Shown in pieces: positions 42,116 through 54,242 of a stretch of DNA of 64,000 nt (its first letter is position 1; each line of letters opens with the position of its first letter). The notes under the pieces were generated by a model that was not told the origin of the DNA, made no database searches, and worked only from the letters and a program-made list of their open reading frames with translations. The position numbers and the translations under genes were made by a program. The stretch spans positions 434,001-498,000 of the forward strand of contig NZ_UETC01000001.1 of the NCBI RefSeq assembly GCF_900116765.1, given 5' to 3'. The stretch comes from Jannaschia seohaensis. Lineage in GTDB: Bacteria > Pseudomonadota > Alphaproteobacteria > Rhodobacterales > Rhodobacteraceae.

Positions 42116-42186
42116 GGGACGACTCCGGTGGAGGCATCGTAAGTCTGGCCGGGATGAGAGCGTTTGGAAAGGTAGGGTTTGCAGGG

Positions 42187-42212
42187 GTAGGGCGGGGATA
42201 TCCCCGCCCTAC
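42187..42212. terminator. 26-bp perfect palindrome after odhB
   Basis: GTAGGGCGGGGAT followed by its exact reverse complement, starting eight bases after the odhB stop. It can form a 10-11 bp stem and is the likely terminator of the suc operon. The sequence also resembles short palindromic intergenic repeats. Confidence 0.6.
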
Positions 42213-42220
42213 GCGTTGGA

Positions 42221-43729
42221 TCAGAGATCCATCAGCAAGCGGCGCGGATCTTCGAGGGCTTCCTTGACGCGGACCAGGAAGGTCACGGCGCCCTTGCCGT
42301 CCACGATGCGGTGGTCGTAGCTCAGCGCGAGATACATCATCGGGCGGATGACGATCTCTCCGCCAACCACCATCGGCCGGTCCTGGATCTTGTGCATGCC
42401 CAGGATGCCCGATTGCGGCGGGTTCAGGATCGGCGAGGACATGAGCGAGCCGTAGACACCGCCATTCGAGATGGTGAACGTCCCGCCCTGCATGTCGGCC
42501 ATGCTCAGCTTGCCGTCGCGGGCGGCGCGGCCCTTGGCCGAGATCTCCTTTTCGATGGCCGCGAAGCTCATCCGGTCGACGTCGCGGATGACCGGCACCA
42601 CGAGGCCCTGGGGCGTGCCGGCGGCGATGCCCATATGGACGTAGTTCTTGTAGACCACATCGGTGCCGTCGATCTCGGCGTTGACCTCTGGCACCTCCTT
42701 CAGGGCGTGCACGCAGGCCTTGGTGAAGAAGGACATGAAGCCCAGGCGGACGCCGTGCTTCTTTTCGAACAGGTCCTTGTACTCGTTCCGCAGGTCCATC
42801 ACCGCCTTCATGTCGACCTCGTTATAGGTCGTCAGCATGGCGGCGGTGTTCTGCGCGTCCTTCAAGCGGCGGGCGATGGTCTGGCGCAGGCGGGTCATCT
42901 TGACCCGCTCCTCGCGCGCCTCGTCCGAGGCGGCGACGGGGGCGCGGGGCGCGGGGGCCGGGGCGGCGGGCGCGGGAGCCGAGGCCGCCGTCACGGCCTT
43001 GAGCACGTCCTCTTTCATGATCCGGCCATCGCGGCCCGAGCCTTGGACGGAGGCCGGGTCGAGCCCCTTCTCCGCCATCAGCTTGTTGGCCGAGGGCGCG
43101 TTCTCGACATCCTTGCCGGTCGCCGCGGGTGCGGCCGCGGGGGCCGCGGTGGGGGCGGGCGTCGAAGCGGACGCCCCCGCACCGCCCGAGATGGTGGCCA
43201 GCTGGCCGCCGGCCGCGACGGTCTCGCCTTCTTTCGCGAGGATCTTGCCCAGGGTGCCGGCGGCGGGCGCCGGGACCTCGACCGAGACCTTGTCGGTCTC
43301 CAGCTCGCAAAGCATCTCGTCCTGCGCGACGCTGTCGCCTTCGGCCTTGAACCAGGTGGCGACGGTGGCCTCGGACACGGACTCGCCCAGGGCGGGGACC
43401 ATGACGGCGACCTCCTCGCCTCCTCCGCTCGGCTGAGCGTCGTCGACCTTGGCTGCGGACGCTTCGGCGGGTTTCGCCGGGGCCTCGCCCGCGCCCTCGC
43501 TGATCGTTGCCAGCAGCGCGTCGACGCCGACGGTGTCGCCTTCCTGCGCGACGATCTCGCTCAGGGTGCCGGTGCCGGGGCTCGGCACCTCGACCGTGAC
43601 CTTATCGGTCTCAAGCTCGCACAGCATCTCGTCGGTGGCGACGGCATCGCCCGGCTTCTTGAACCAGGTCGCCACGGTCGCCTCCGTCACGGATTCGCCC
43701 AGGGTGGGGACCTTCACTTCGATCGTCAT
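42221..43729 (-). CDS. odhB: 2-oxoglutarate dehydrogenase E2, dihydrolipoyl succinyltransferase
   Basis: A 502-residue E2 core enzyme. It carries two lipoyl domains rather than the single one of E. coli: [17 protein letters not shown] (Lys44 region) and [17 protein letters not shown] (around 147), separated by Ala/Pro linkers. The E1/E3-binding domain ([20 protein letters not shown]) is near 215 and the catalytic domain ends with the His-Asp motif SYDHRIVDG. Doubling of the lipoyl domain raises lipoyl content per complex and is frequent in Rhodobacterales. The gene starts four bases after sucA. Confidence 0.95.
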   Translation of the reverse strand: MTIEVKVPTLGESVTEATVATWFKKPGDAVATDEMLCELETDKVTVEVPSPGTGTLSEIVAQEGDTVGVDALLATISEGAGEAPAKPAEASAAKVDDAQPSGGGEEVAVMVPALGESVSEATVATWFKAEGDSVAQDEMLCELETDKVSVEVPAPAAGTLGKILAKEGETVAAGGQLATISGGAGASASTPAPTAAPAAAPAATGKDVENAPSANKLMAEKGLDPASVQGSGRDGRIMKEDVLKAVTAASAPAPAAPAPAPRAPVAASDEAREERVKMTRLRQTIARRLKDAQNTAAMLTTYNEVDMKAVMDLRNEYKDLFEKKHGVRLGFMSFFTKACVHALKEVPEVNAEIDGTDVVYKNYVHMGIAAGTPQGLVVPVIRDVDRMSFAAIEKEISAKGRAARDGKLSMADMQGGTFTISNGGVYGSLMSSPILNPPQSGILGMHKIQDRPMVVGGEIVIRPMMYLALSYDHRIVDGKGAVTFLVRVKEALEDPRRLLMDL

Positions 43730-43733
43730 GCCG

Positions 43734-46703
43734 TTACTCCATGCTCAGCGCGTCATCTACGAGCGCCGCTTGTTGTGCCTTGTGTTGCGAGGCCAGGCCC
43801 GTTGCGGGCGAGGCGGAAGCCGCGCGGCCCACGTAGCGGGGCCGCGTATGGGTCGCGCCGATGCGTGTCAGCACCCATTCGATATTGGGCTCGACGAAGG
43901 TCCAGGCGCCCTGGTTCTTGGGCTCTTCCTGGCACCAGACGAACTCGGCCTGCTTGAAGCGGCTGAGCTCGTCCACCATCGACTTGGCCGGGAACGGATA
44001 GAACTGCTCCAGGCGCATCAGATAGATATCCGTGATCCCGCGCGCGTCCCGCTCTTCCAGGAGGTCGTAATAGACCTTGCCGGAGCAGATCACGACTCGC
44101 TTGATCTTGTCGTCGGCGACCAGCTCCGTCTCGGAGTTGCCCTGCTGCGCGTCGTCCCAGAGGACCCGGTGGAAGCTGGAGCCGGTGGTGAACTCGTCCC
44201 GCTTCGACACGGCCAGCTTGTGCCGGAGCAGCGATTTCGGCGTCATCAGGATTAGCGGCTTGCGGAAGTCGCGATGGATCTGGCGGCGCAGGATGTGGAA
44301 ATAGTTGGCCGGCGTCGTGCAATTGGCGACGATCCAGTTGTCGGAGCCGCACATCTGGAGGAACCGCTCCAGCCGCGCGGAGGAGTGCTCCGGCCCCTGG
44401 CCCTCGAAGCCATGGGGCAGCAGGCAGACTAGCCCCGACATCCGCAGCCACTTCGACTCGCCCGACGAGATGAACTGATCGAACATGATCTGCGCGCCGT
44501 TGGCGAAATCGCCGAATTGCGCCTCCCACATGGTCAGGGCGTTGGGTTCGGCCAGCGAGTAGCCGTATTCGAAGCCCAGCACCGCGTATTCCGACAGGGC
44601 GCTGTCGATCACTTCGTAGTGCGCCTGACCCTCGCGGATGTGGTTGAGCGGATAGTAGCGCTCTTCGGTCTTCTGATCGACGATGCCGCTATGGCGCTGG
44701 CTGAACGTGCCGCGCGTCGAATCCTGGCCCGCGAGCCGCACGCGGTAGCCCTCGGTCAGCAGCGAGCCGAAGGCCAGCGCCTCGGCCGTGGCCCAGTCGA
44801 AGCCGGTGCCGTCGGCGAACATCTTGCGCTTGGCATCCAGCAGGCGGCCCACCGTCTTGTGGATGGATACAGAGTCGGGAACGCTCTGAAGCGCGTGCCC
44901 GACCTGGTTGAAGGTCTCGTCGGAGATGGCGGTCTCGCCGCGTACGTAGTCGTCCTCCGGGCGGCGGTCGAGATGGGACCAGCGCCCGTCCAGCCAGTCG
45001 GCCTTGTTGGGCTTATAGTCCTTGCCGGCCTCGAATTCCTGCGCGAGCCGATCCTGGAAGGCGGCCTTCATGTCCTCGATCTCGCCCTCGGGGATCAGCC
45101 CGTCCTTCACCAGCCGGTCGGTATAAAGCGACAGGGTCGTCTTGTGGCCCTTGATCCGCTTGTACATCACCGGGTTGGTGAACATGGGCTCGTCGCCCTC
45201 GTTATGCCCGAAGCGGCGGTAGCAGAAGATGTCGATGACGACGTCCTTGTTGAACTTCTGCCGGAACTCGGTCGCCACCTTCGCAGCGTGGACCACCGCC
45301 TCGGGGTCGTCGCCATTGACGTGGAAGATCGGCGCCTCGACGACCAGGGCGTTGTCGGTCGGGTAGGGGCTCGACCGCGAGAAATGGGGCGCGGTGGTAA
45401 AGCCGATCTGGTTGTTGACGACGATATGGATCGTGCCGCCGGTCTTGTGGCCGCGCACGCCCGAGAGCGCGAAGCACTCCGCGACCACGCCCTGGCCCGC
45501 GAAGGCCGCGTCGCCATGGAGCAGAACGCCGGTGACCTTGGTGCGCTCGGTGTCGTTCAACTGGTCCTGCTTAGCGCGGACCTTACCCAGCACGACCGGG
45601 TTCACCGCCTCCAGATGCGAGGGGTTCGCGGTCAGCGAGAGGTGAACGGTGTTGCCGTCGAACTCCCGGTCCGACGAGGCGCCGAGGTGGTATTTCACGT
45701 CGCCCGAGCCGTCGACATCCTCAGGCTTGAAGCTGCCGCCCTGGAACTCGTTGAAGATCGCCTTGTAGGGCTTGCCCATGACGTTGGCGAGCACAGACAG
45801 GCGGCCCCGGTGGGGCATGCCGATGACGATCTCTTCCAGCCCCAACTGGCCGCCGCGCTTGATGATCTGCTCCATCGCCGGGATCAGCGCCTCGCCGCCG
45901 TCGAGGCCGAAGCGCTTGGTGCCCATATACTTGACGTGCAGGTATTTCTCGAAGCCCTCGGCCTCGACCAGCTTGTTCAGGATCGCCCGGCGCCCGTTCT
46001 GGGTGAACTGGATCTCCTTGCCGAAGCCCTCGATCCGCTCCTTGAGCCAGGCGGATTGCTCGGGATCGGAGATGTGCATGTATTGCAGCGCGAAGGTGCC
46101 GCAATAGGTGCGCTTGAGGATGGCGACGATCTCCGAGAGGGTCGCGACCTCCAGCCCCAGAACGTTGTCGATGAAGATCGGGCGGTCCATGTCCGCGTCG
46201 GAGAACCCGTAGGAGCGGGGATCGAGTTCCGGATGCGGCTCCTGGCTGCGCATGCCCAGCGGGTCCAGGTCGGCTGCCAGATGGCCCCGGATCCGGTAGG
46301 CGCGGATCAGCATCAGCGCCCGGACCGAGTCGAGCACGGCCCGGCGCACCTGCGCCTGATCGATCACGGCGCCGGTGGCCTCGGCCTTGGCCTCAATCTT
46401 CTTGGCGGCGGCCTTGGCCTCCTTGGGGTCGACCTTGGGCGCGGGCCACTCGCCGGTCAGCGCGGCGGTCAGATCGTCCTCGGGCATCGGCGGCCAGTCG
46501 GTGCGCGCCCAGGACGGGCCGGCGGCCTCGGCCTTGGCGTCGGCCGCATCGTCGGCCAATTGCCGGAACAGCGCCTGCCAGCTCTCGTCCACCGCGTTCG
46601 GGTCGGCGGCGTAGCGGGCATACATCTGCTCCAGATAGGCCGCGTTGTGCCCCTGCATGAAGGACGTGGAGTGGAACACGTCGTTGGGGGATTGCTCGGT
46701 CAT
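43734..46703 (-). CDS. sucA: 2-oxoglutarate dehydrogenase E1 component
   Basis: A 989-residue thiamine-diphosphate enzyme that decarboxylates 2-oxoglutarate and succinylates the lipoyl arm of OdhB. The N-terminal helix ([20 protein letters not shown]) tethers it to the complex. The centre has [34 protein letters not shown] and the TDP-binding NNQIGFTT; the C-terminal part has [20 protein letters not shown] and the [10 protein letters not shown] segment. Length is standard. It is preceded by a DUF805 gene (28 bp) in the same operon. Confidence 0.97.
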   Translation of the reverse strand: MTEQSPNDVFHSTSFMQGHNAAYLEQMYARYAADPNAVDESWQALFRQLADDAADAKAEAAGPSWARTDWPPMPEDDLTAALTGEWPAPKVDPKEAKAAAKKIEAKAEATGAVIDQAQVRRAVLDSVRALMLIRAYRIRGHLAADLDPLGMRSQEPHPELDPRSYGFSDADMDRPIFIDNVLGLEVATLSEIVAILKRTYCGTFALQYMHISDPEQSAWLKERIEGFGKEIQFTQNGRRAILNKLVEAEGFEKYLHVKYMGTKRFGLDGGEALIPAMEQIIKRGGQLGLEEIVIGMPHRGRLSVLANVMGKPYKAIFNEFQGGSFKPEDVDGSGDVKYHLGASSDREFDGNTVHLSLTANPSHLEAVNPVVLGKVRAKQDQLNDTERTKVTGVLLHGDAAFAGQGVVAECFALSGVRGHKTGGTIHIVVNNQIGFTTAPHFSRSSPYPTDNALVVEAPIFHVNGDDPEAVVHAAKVATEFRQKFNKDVVIDIFCYRRFGHNEGDEPMFTNPVMYKRIKGHKTTLSLYTDRLVKDGLIPEGEIEDMKAAFQDRLAQEFEAGKDYKPNKADWLDGRWSHLDRRPEDDYVRGETAISDETFNQVGHALQSVPDSVSIHKTVGRLLDAKRKMFADGTGFDWATAEALAFGSLLTEGYRVRLAGQDSTRGTFSQRHSGIVDQKTEERYYPLNHIREGQAHYEVIDSALSEYAVLGFEYGYSLAEPNALTMWEAQFGDFANGAQIMFDQFISSGESKWLRMSGLVCLLPHGFEGQGPEHSSARLERFLQMCGSDNWIVANCTTPANYFHILRRQIHRDFRKPLILMTPKSLLRHKLAVSKRDEFTTGSSFHRVLWDDAQQGNSETELVADDKIKRVVICSGKVYYDLLEERDARGITDIYLMRLEQFYPFPAKSMVDELSRFKQAEFVWCQEEPKNQGAWTFVEPNIEWVLTRIGATHTRPRYVGRAASASPATGLASQHKAQQAALVDDALSME

Positions 46704-46731
46704 TCTCGTATCCTCTCGGATCGGGCGGGGG

Positions 46732-47193
46732 TCAGGAGGCGGGTGGGGGGCCGTAGGCGTTCGGCCCCTTTTCGGAAGGGCGGGTCAGCCACCACAGGTA
46801 GAGGAGCGTCACGACGAACTGGACGATGCCCAGGATCGAGAAGATCGCCACGTTACCCATCTGGCCCATGCCGGGCATCTGCCCGGGGTCCATCGCGCCG
46901 GGGTCCGGCATGGAGGGGGCGAAGAACGAGGTCAGCAGCGACAGGCCGAAGGGGATCACGATCCACCAGCCGGGGCGGCCGGTGTCCTGCAAACGGCGGA
47001 AGCCCACGGCGAGGCCGGGGCAGAGCAGCGCGAGCGCCACGACCAGGTAGAGCGGCCACCAGATCAGGTTCAGCACCAGCATCACGACGAAGCCGAAGAG
47101 GAAGAACCACCAGTATTCGGGGCGAGAGGCCCGGCCCTGGAAGGTCGCGTATTTCTCCGTCAGGCAGGTGCGGACGGCGGTCATGAAATCCAT
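46732..47193 (-). CDS. DUF805 family inner-membrane protein
   Basis: A 153-residue protein with the DUF805 opening (TFQGRASRPEYWWFFLFGF, about 17-35) and GFRRLQDTGRPGWW (64-77). Four hydrophobic helices are predicted. The function of the family is unknown. Its position between sucD and sucA, in the same orientation, means it is co-transcribed with TCA genes. Confidence 0.85.
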   Translation of the reverse strand: MDFMTAVRTCLTEKYATFQGRASRPEYWWFFLFGFVVMLVLNLIWWPLYLVVALALLCPGLAVGFRRLQDTGRPGWWIVIPFGLSLLTSFFAPSMPDPGAMDPGQMPGMGQMGNVAIFSILGIVQFVVTLLYLWWLTRPSEKGPNAYGPPPAS

Positions 47194-47231
47194 GGGCTAT
47201 CTCCTCGCGTCGAAAAGGATGCGGGGCCGGG

Positions 47232-47777
47232 TCATTCGACCGGCTCCAGAACGTAGGTCAGATCGGCAAGCGCCGGGGCTTCGGGCCATCCGGCCGTGTT
47301 CACCGGGGGCGCGCCCGGGATGGGCGCGGCGGTGGCGAGACGGCACTGGCGTTCGATCCGGTTCGGGGCGGTGACCGTCTCGGTCAGGCTCATCGCCTCG
47401 TCGCCCCGGGTAAGCACGCGGGAGCGCGTGGTCTCGGTATCGACGCGGCGCAGCAGGCCTGCGCCCGCCTTGCGCTGAAGGTCGAGTATCTCGGCGGGGC
47501 TGCGACCGCCCCGGTCGCCTTGAATGTAGGTGATGGCCCGGGTCCAGGCGAGCGCGTCGGCCTGGGCCGGGGTGAGGTCGGTCGCGACCTCCCAGCCTTC
47601 GGCGCGCAGCGCGGCGAGCGCGTCGTCGAAGGCCGCTTCGGCGCAGGGCTGAGCGGCGGCGGGGCCGGCGAGGCATGCGGCAACCGCAGGCAAGACGAAG
47701 CGCCACAGGCCAAAAGGCCTGCGGCGCCCCCCGGGCAAAGGGGGCCGCCCGATGCGCGGCGCCGCCATAGGTCTCAT
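47232..47777 (-). CDS. Secreted hypothetical protein in the suc operon
   Basis: A 181-residue exported protein with no family I recognise. A basic, proline-rich N-terminus precedes a hydrophobic signal segment ending in [10 protein letters not shown] (about 35-44), so the mature protein starts near Gln43. Conserved-looking motifs include [20 protein letters not shown] and CRLATAAP. Its ATG overlaps the sucD stop (ATGA). MAAPRIG three codons downstream is an alternative start. Confidence 0.65.
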   Translation of the reverse strand: MRPMAAPRIGRPPLPGGRRRPFGLWRFVLPAVAACLAGPAAAQPCAEAAFDDALAALRAEGWEVATDLTPAQADALAWTRAITYIQGDRGGRSPAEILDLQRKAGAGLLRRVDTETTRSRVLTRGDEAMSLTETVTAPNRIERQCRLATAAPIPGAPPVNTAGWPEAPALADLTYVLEPVE

Positions 47778-48661
47778 CCCTTGTCGATCGCCTCCTTCAC
47801 GGCCTCGCCCAGGGTGGCGGGGCTGTCGGCGACGACGATGCCGGCGCTCTTCATCGCCTCGATCTTCGACTCCGCGTCGCCCTTGCCGCCCGCGACGATG
47901 GCGCCCGCATGGCCCATGCGCCGGCCCGGAGGGGCCGTGCGGCCGGCGATGAAGCCGGCGGTCGGCTTCCAGCGGCCCTTCTTCTTTTCGTCGGCGAGGA
48001 ACTGCGCGGCGTCCTCTTCGGCGGTGCCGCCGATCTCGCCGATCATGATGATCGAGGTCGTCTCGGGGTCGGCCAGGAACATTTCCAGCACGTCGATATG
48101 CTCGGTCCCCTTGATCGGGTCGCCGCCGATGCCGACCGCGGTCGACTGGCCCAGGCCCATATCGGTCGTCTGCTTAACCGCCTCATAGGTCAGCGTGCCC
48201 GAGCGGGACACGACGCCGACCGAGCCGCGCTTGTGGATATGGCCCGGCATGATGCCGATCTTGCAGGCGTCCGGCGTGATGACACCGGGGCAGTTCGGGC
48301 CGACCAGCCGCGTCTTGGAGCCGTCGAGCGCGCGCTTCACCTTCATCATGTCGAGCACCGGGATGCCCTCGGTGATGCAGACCACCAGCGGGATCTCGGC
48401 GTCGATCGCCTCCAGGATGGAATCGGCGGCGAAGGGCGGCGGCACGTAGATCACCGAGGCATTGGCCCCGGTCTTGGCCACGGCCTCGTGGCAACTGTCG
48501 AAAACCGGCAGGTCGAGATGGCTCTGGCCGCCTTTGCCGGGCGTCACGCCGCCCACCATCTGGGTGCCGTAGGCGATGGCCTGCTCGGTGTGGAAGGTCC
48601 CCTGGGAGCCGGTCAGGCCCTGGCAGATCACCTTGGTCTCTTTGTCGATGAGGATGGCCAT
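47774..48661 (-). CDS. sucD: Succinyl-CoA synthetase alpha subunit
   Basis: A 295-residue subunit with CoA-binding [10 protein letters not shown] (16-25), the [11 protein letters not shown] segment (about 119-129) and the phospho-histidine in [11 protein letters not shown] (about 247-257). It converts succinyl-CoA to succinate with NTP formation together with SucC. It is separated from sucC by three small envelope genes, so the two subunits are not adjacent as in many bacteria. Confidence 0.97.
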   Translation of the reverse strand: MAILIDKETKVICQGLTGSQGTFHTEQAIAYGTQMVGGVTPGKGGQSHLDLPVFDSCHEAVAKTGANASVIYVPPPFAADSILEAIDAEIPLVVCITEGIPVLDMMKVKRALDGSKTRLVGPNCPGVITPDACKIGIMPGHIHKRGSVGVVSRSGTLTYEAVKQTTDMGLGQSTAVGIGGDPIKGTEHIDVLEMFLADPETTSIIMIGEIGGTAEEDAAQFLADEKKKGRWKPTAGFIAGRTAPPGRRMGHAGAIVAGGKGDAESKIEAMKSAGIVVADSPATLGEAVKEAIDKG

Positions 48662-48704
48662 GTGTCGCTCTCTTCGGTTGGTCGCGTAGGGTTGGGTCGG
48701 GTCG

Positions 48705-49274
48705 TCAGCGGTGCAGCACCAGGACGACAGGATGGGAAAAGATTTCGGTCGCGCCGGTCTCCGGGTCGAAGACCGAGACGTCCACGACGTCTTGGATGAC
48801 CGCGAGGTCCTCGAAGTAAAAGGCGGTGCCGCCTAGCCGGTTCTGCCCGAAGGCCACGCCGGACACCGCGAGGTTGGAGCCGTCGACCAGCCTTGGCGCG
48901 AGGATCTCGCCCATGATGCGGTTGGCCGCCTGCACCCCGACCACCGGAGAGCCCACGGCGCAGGCATCGCGGCGATAGGACAGGCGGTGCCCGTCCTCGG
49001 TGATTAATGTCAGCGGCGCGTCCGTGGACAGGGCCAGCACGGTCAGCGTGCCGGGATTGAGGTAGAAGACGGTGCCGTTGTCGCGCTGCCGCTCGGGGAA
49101 GCTCATGGTCTCGGCCACGCGGGCCTGCGCGCGCCGGGTGCGGTTGTTGACGCAGACTGCCTCCAGCGTGAAGCGCATGCGTTGGACCGCGATCTCTTCC
49201 ATGGCGGCAGAGAGCCCGGGCCCTTGGGCGCCGCAGGCCGAGAGGGCCGCGAGCATGAGAAGCGCGCGGATCAT
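48705..49274 (-). CDS. Predicted lipoprotein in the suc operon
   Basis: A 189-residue protein with a lipobox (LAALSAC, Cys14), so lipid-anchored in the envelope. The mature region is beta-rich with [20 protein letters not shown] and ending [10 protein letters not shown]. No family recognised. The ATG overlaps the stop of the next upstream gene (ATGA). The gene sits 43 bp before sucD. Confidence 0.7.
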   Translation of the reverse strand: MIRALLMLAALSACGAQGPGLSAAMEEIAVQRMRFTLEAVCVNNRTRRAQARVAETMSFPERQRDNGTVFYLNPGTLTVLALSTDAPLTLITEDGHRLSYRRDACAVGSPVVGVQAANRIMGEILAPRLVDGSNLAVSGVAFGQNRLGGTAFYFEDLAVIQDVVDVSVFDPETGATEIFSHPVVLVLHR

Positions 49275-49906
49275 CGGATGGCCTCCGCCGTGGCTCCGGG
49301 GGTCAGGCGTTCCACGCGCAGGAAGGTCTCGGGGCCGTTCGGGCCGGGGCGAGTGCCCGTTTCGACGACGGCGATGCGCGCGGGGTTGAGAAAGCGCGCG
49401 CCTCGGAGGCTGGTGGCCTCGTCCGGGCGCGGGGCCAGGGCGAGGGGCGCCTCGCGGCGGATGCCCTCGGCCACCAGCGCGGCCAGGGCCGTTTCGGCGG
49501 CCGCCCCGCCATGGGTCCCGTCGAAGGCCAACTCGCAGCGACGGTCGGTGCCGGGCGTGACGTCCTCGGCGGACTCGGCGGGCGACGGCCTGTCGGCGCT
49601 GAACGGTGCCAAGTCATAGAAGTCGTGGCGGCCATGAGGCGCGAGCGCCCGCGCCGCCGTCTCGGCGGTCAGATGCGGGGAGAAGCAATGCGCCGCGAAC
49701 GCGCCCAGGGCGGCATTGCGCTGCGGCGTCGCCAGGGCGGGGATCGACAGCATGATCAGCCCCAGGATCGCGATCAGCAGGCCATAGGAGACCAGCATCG
49801 TGATCTCGCGCCGGCGGGCGCGCCGGGTTTCCCGATAGGAAGACGTTGCCGCGGTGGCGGGCGGGCGGACCGCGTCCGCCGGGGCGGGCTGCTGGTCGGG
49901 GCTCAT
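49271..49906 (-). CDS. Hypothetical single-TM protein
   Basis: A 211-residue protein with a basic cytoplasmic N-terminus ([10 protein letters not shown]), one hydrophobic helix ([20 protein letters not shown], about 36-55) and a periplasmic domain with two cysteines (AHCFSP, RRCELAF). Unrecognised family. It overlaps both neighbours by four bases (ATGA junctions), so is translated as part of the sucC-sucD unit. Confidence 0.65.
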   Translation of the reverse strand: MSPDQQPAPADAVRPPATAATSSYRETRRARRREITMLVSYGLLIAILGLIMLSIPALATPQRNAALGAFAAHCFSPHLTAETAARALAPHGRHDFYDLAPFSADRPSPAESAEDVTPGTDRRCELAFDGTHGGAAAETALAALVAEGIRREAPLALAPRPDEATSLRGARFLNPARIAVVETGTRPGPNGPETFLRVERLTPGATAEAIR

Positions 49907-50082
49907 GGCGTCGCCTCGGCCGAGGCGGAGGGCGTGGCGGCGATACCGGTGCCGGATGCCGCCGCGGCCGGGCCGCGCAAGAAATCCGCAGCCGTCTCGG
50001 AGGACACCGCTCCCCCGCGGATGCGCGCCGGCACCACGGCTGACGCCGCGGCGAGGCAGGGCAGGGAGCGGGTCGGGAGCAT
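49903..50082 (-). CDS. 59-residue small ORF coupled to the next gene
   Basis: ATG 50082 is preceded by GAGGA at a good distance, and the TGA overlaps the following ATG (ATGA). The product starts [17 protein letters not shown] and is Ala-rich to the end. It could be a weakly hydrophobic exported peptide or only a leader coupling translation. Evidence is limited to the ribosome binding site, position and overlap. Confidence 0.4.
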   Translation of the reverse strand: MLPTRSLPCLAAASAVVPARIRGGAVSSETAADFLRGPAAAASGTGIAATPSASAEATP

Positions 50083-50138
50083 CGGTCGTCCTCGGCGTCT
50101 CGGATAGGGGCGGGACCGGGACCGGTCCCGCCGGGCGC

Positions 50139-51332
50139 TCAGCCCTTGACGGCTTTCACGATCTTCTGCGCGCCGTCCTTGAGGTCGTCGGCGGCGATCA
50201 CGTTCAGGCCGGAGGTGTTGATGATCTCCTTGCCCTTCTCGACATTGGTGCCTTCCAGCCGGACCACCAGCGGCACCTTGAGGCCCACTTCCTTGACGGC
50301 GGCGACTACGCCCTCGGCGATGACGTCGCAGCGCATGATGCCGCCGAAGATGTTGACCAGGATGCCTTTCACGTTCGGGTCGGACGTGATGATCTTGAAG
50401 GCCTCGGTCACCTTCTCCTTGGTGGCGCCGCCGCCCACGTCGAGGAAGTTGGCGGGCTCCGCGCCATAGAGCTTGATGATGTCCATCGTCGCCATGGCCA
50501 GGCCCGCGCCGTTCACCATGCAGCCGATCTCACCGTCGAGTGCGATGTAGTTCAGATCGTATTTGGAGGCGGCGAGTTCCTTCGGATCCTCCTCGGTTTC
50601 GTCACGCAGCTCGGCGATGTCCTTGTGGCGGTAGATCGCGTTGCCGTCGAAGCCGACCTTCGCGTCGAGCACCTTGAGGTTGCCCTCGTCGGTGACGATA
50701 AGCGGGTTGATCTCCAGCATCTCCATGTCCTTCTCGGTGAAGGCCTTGTAGAGCTGTCCCATCAGCTGGACGCATTGCTTGACCTGCGCGCCCTCCAGCC
50801 CCAGCGAAAAGGCGACGCGGCGCCCGTGGAACGGCTGGAAGCCGGTGGCGGGGTCGACCGAGAAGCTAACGATCTTCTCGGGGGTGGAGGCGGCGACCTC
50901 CTCGATGTCCATCCCGCCCTCGGTCGAGCAGACGAAGCCAACGCGGCTGGTCTGCCGGTCGACCAGCAGCGCGAGGTAGAGTTCCCGCGCGATGCCCGAG
51001 CCGTCCTCGATATAGATGCGGTTGACCTGCTTGCCCGCCGGGCCGGTCTGGTGGGTGACCAGCGTGTTGCCCAGCATCTTGCGCGCCTCTTCGGCGGCCT
51101 CCTCGACGGATTTGGCCAAGCGCACGCCGCCCTTCTCGCCGGCTTCGGCCTCCTTGAAGTGGCCCTTGCCGCGGCCGCCCGCATGGATCTGTGCCTTCAC
51201 CACCCAGAGCGGACCGTCGAGCTGGCCCGCAGCGGTCTTGGCATCGGCGGCCTTGGTCACGGCGACGCCGTCGCTGACCGGCGCGCCGTAGTCGCGCAGG
51301 AGGGCCTTGGCCTGGTACTCGTGGATGTTCAT
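50139..51332 (-). CDS. sucC: Succinyl-CoA synthetase beta subunit
   Basis: A 397-residue ATP-grasp subunit, [20 protein letters not shown] at the N-terminus, [16 protein letters not shown] (about 43-58), [13 protein letters not shown] (about 200) and the [15 protein letters not shown] region (about 262-276) that contacts the nucleotide. It is the first enzyme gene of the operon. Its start lies 116 bp from a strong pair of GTGATCAC palindromes proposed as the operator. Confidence 0.96.
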   Translation of the reverse strand: MNIHEYQAKALLRDYGAPVSDGVAVTKAADAKTAAGQLDGPLWVVKAQIHAGGRGKGHFKEAEAGEKGGVRLAKSVEEAAEEARKMLGNTLVTHQTGPAGKQVNRIYIEDGSGIARELYLALLVDRQTSRVGFVCSTEGGMDIEEVAASTPEKIVSFSVDPATGFQPFHGRRVAFSLGLEGAQVKQCVQLMGQLYKAFTEKDMEMLEINPLIVTDEGNLKVLDAKVGFDGNAIYRHKDIAELRDETEEDPKELAASKYDLNYIALDGEIGCMVNGAGLAMATMDIIKLYGAEPANFLDVGGGATKEKVTEAFKIITSDPNVKGILVNIFGGIMRCDVIAEGVVAAVKEVGLKVPLVVRLEGTNVEKGKEIINTSGLNVIAADDLKDGAQKIVKAVKG

Positions 51333-51447
51333 CGGTCGCGTCCCCGGTCGGTTTGGTATCGGTCGGGTCCTGGCTAAGCATGGTCGAACGCGGCTTGGGA
51401 ACTACAAACGCGGGTGCCGGCCGGAATCCGCTCGGAAAGGCGACATA

Positions 51448-51478
51448 TGTGATCACAGCCTGCGGGGCTGTGATCACA
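51448..51478. promoter_or_regulatory. Paired TGTGATCACA operator upstream of sucC
   Basis: Two identical palindromes, TGTGATCACA at 51448-51457 and 51469-51478, centres 21 bp apart, inside a larger perfect inverted repeat (13-bp arms TGTGATCACAGCC, 5-bp centre). They lie between divergent sucC and the glycosyltransferase gene. The same paired arrangement stands before sdhC, and a single copy before sdhB. Confidence 0.7.
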
Positions 51479-51557
51479 ACTTGGCCGTGGGAGTTGCTGG
51501 ACGCTCCTCCGACGCGCGTGATACCGCTCCCCCATAGGTCTGAGAGGCGAGTCCCCC

Positions 51558-52565
51558 ATGTCCGACTGGCACGTCGTCTCCATGGTCAGCGAGCCGCCGC
51601 AGCTCGTGCTGGCCTTCGTCGCGCATTGGCTGGACCGGGGCGCGGGCCACGTCCACCTTCATCTCGACGCCCCGGATCCGGCCCTGATGGCGCGGCTCGG
51701 GGCGGTGTCCGGTTGTAGCGTGACCGTGCTCGACGCGGGCTATTGGCAGGGCGACCGCCCCGCGCGTCAGGTCGATCGGCAGCGCGCCATGCTGCAACAC
51801 GTCTACGACGCCGGTCCCGCCGAGTGGCTGCTCCATGTGGACGCGGACGAGGCCCTCCACCCTGAGGTCGAGCTCCGCACGATCCTGCGGCGGGCGCGGC
51901 CGGGACTCCGAAAGCTGCGCCTCGGCGTGGCCGAACGGGTCCATGCCGGGCGCGTGAACCCCGACGACATCTTCGACGGCGTGTTCCGCCGGCCCACGCC
52001 CGCCGCGCTGGCCGGTCGCGTCGCCGAGATCGACGGGTCCGCCGCGCGCTATCTCGAGGCCGGAATGACCGGCTATGCCAGCCACAAATCGTTGACGCGC
52101 ACGGGGCTGGGCGTGACCGTCGGCGTGCATGGGGCGAAGGCCGCGGGAAAGGGCCTGCTGCTGGAGGGCGCGCTGCTGCATTTCGATGGCATGACGCCGC
52201 GCAACTGGACCCAGAAGCGGCACCGCGTTATGGCCCAGCAACTCGCGTGCCATGCCAACGGGCCGATGGAGCGGCGCGCGCAGTTTCGCCATCTCCTGCG
52301 TCACGGCGATGTGGAGGGGGCGCTCTACCGCCGCCTCAAGGTGCTCTCGCCAGAGCGGATGGCGGCGCTGGATGCGTTGGGGCTGATCCAGGACATTCGC
52401 CACGATCCGTCCGAGGCGATCCGGCGCCGCATTCCTGGCGCGGCGCCGGACCTGTCGGTTGCGGCGTTCGACGCCCATCCGCTTGATATTCCCGGGCGGC
52501 GCGACCCGTGGAGCCTGTGGCTCCGCGCCCGCCGCCGCCTGGAGGTCGCGTTCGACCGCGGCTGA
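51558..52565 (+). CDS. Glycosyltransferase, GT2/GT92-like
   Basis: A 335-residue cytoplasmic protein starting WHVVSMVSEPPQLVLAFVAHW, a layout of the 'glycosyl transferase family 2' group that has a DxD-type motif in WLLHVDADEAL (about 91-101). The central region holds HKSLTRTGLGVTVGVHG and LLHFDGMTPRNW. It likely transfers a sugar to surface glycan; acceptor unknown. It is divergent from sucC across the operator and convergent with mdh, the two stop codons separated by one base. Confidence 0.78.
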   Translation: MSDWHVVSMVSEPPQLVLAFVAHWLDRGAGHVHLHLDAPDPALMARLGAVSGCSVTVLDAGYWQGDRPARQVDRQRAMLQHVYDAGPAEWLLHVDADEALHPEVELRTILRRARPGLRKLRLGVAERVHAGRVNPDDIFDGVFRRPTPAALAGRVAEIDGSAARYLEAGMTGYASHKSLTRTGLGVTVGVHGAKAAGKGLLLEGALLHFDGMTPRNWTQKRHRVMAQQLACHANGPMERRAQFRHLLRHGDVEGALYRRLKVLSPERMAALDALGLIQDIRHDPSEAIRRRIPGAAPDLSVAAFDAHPLDIPGRRDPWSLWLRARRRLEVAFDRG

Positions 52566-52566
52566 C

Positions 52567-53971
<1,405 letters not shown>

Positions 53972-54242
53972 GGCACGTTCCTTCGTTTGTCGGGGTCGCG
54001 CAGCCGCGCGGTGCCCGGCGACGGGCGGCCCGCCGGCCGCTGTCTCGCAGGGGCCCGGACCGTGCCGGGCGCGCTTGAAGACATTGCCAGGAACGTCCGA
54101 AGGATCCGTTAACGGGCCTGGGCCGCCGCGCGCTCCCGCCGGATCGTGCGAGACGCGCGCAACTTCTCGGCTGTTAGCGCCCGCAGCACTTGCGGATGAT
54201 TGCGCGACCTGTTCCAAGACCGGCGATCCGACGGAGTCCGCC

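Noticed and set aside
54106-54115. CCGTTAACGG palindrome upstream of mcl2
   Set aside because: Ten-base palindrome without a second copy or a known matching regulator in the window; too weak to call an operator.
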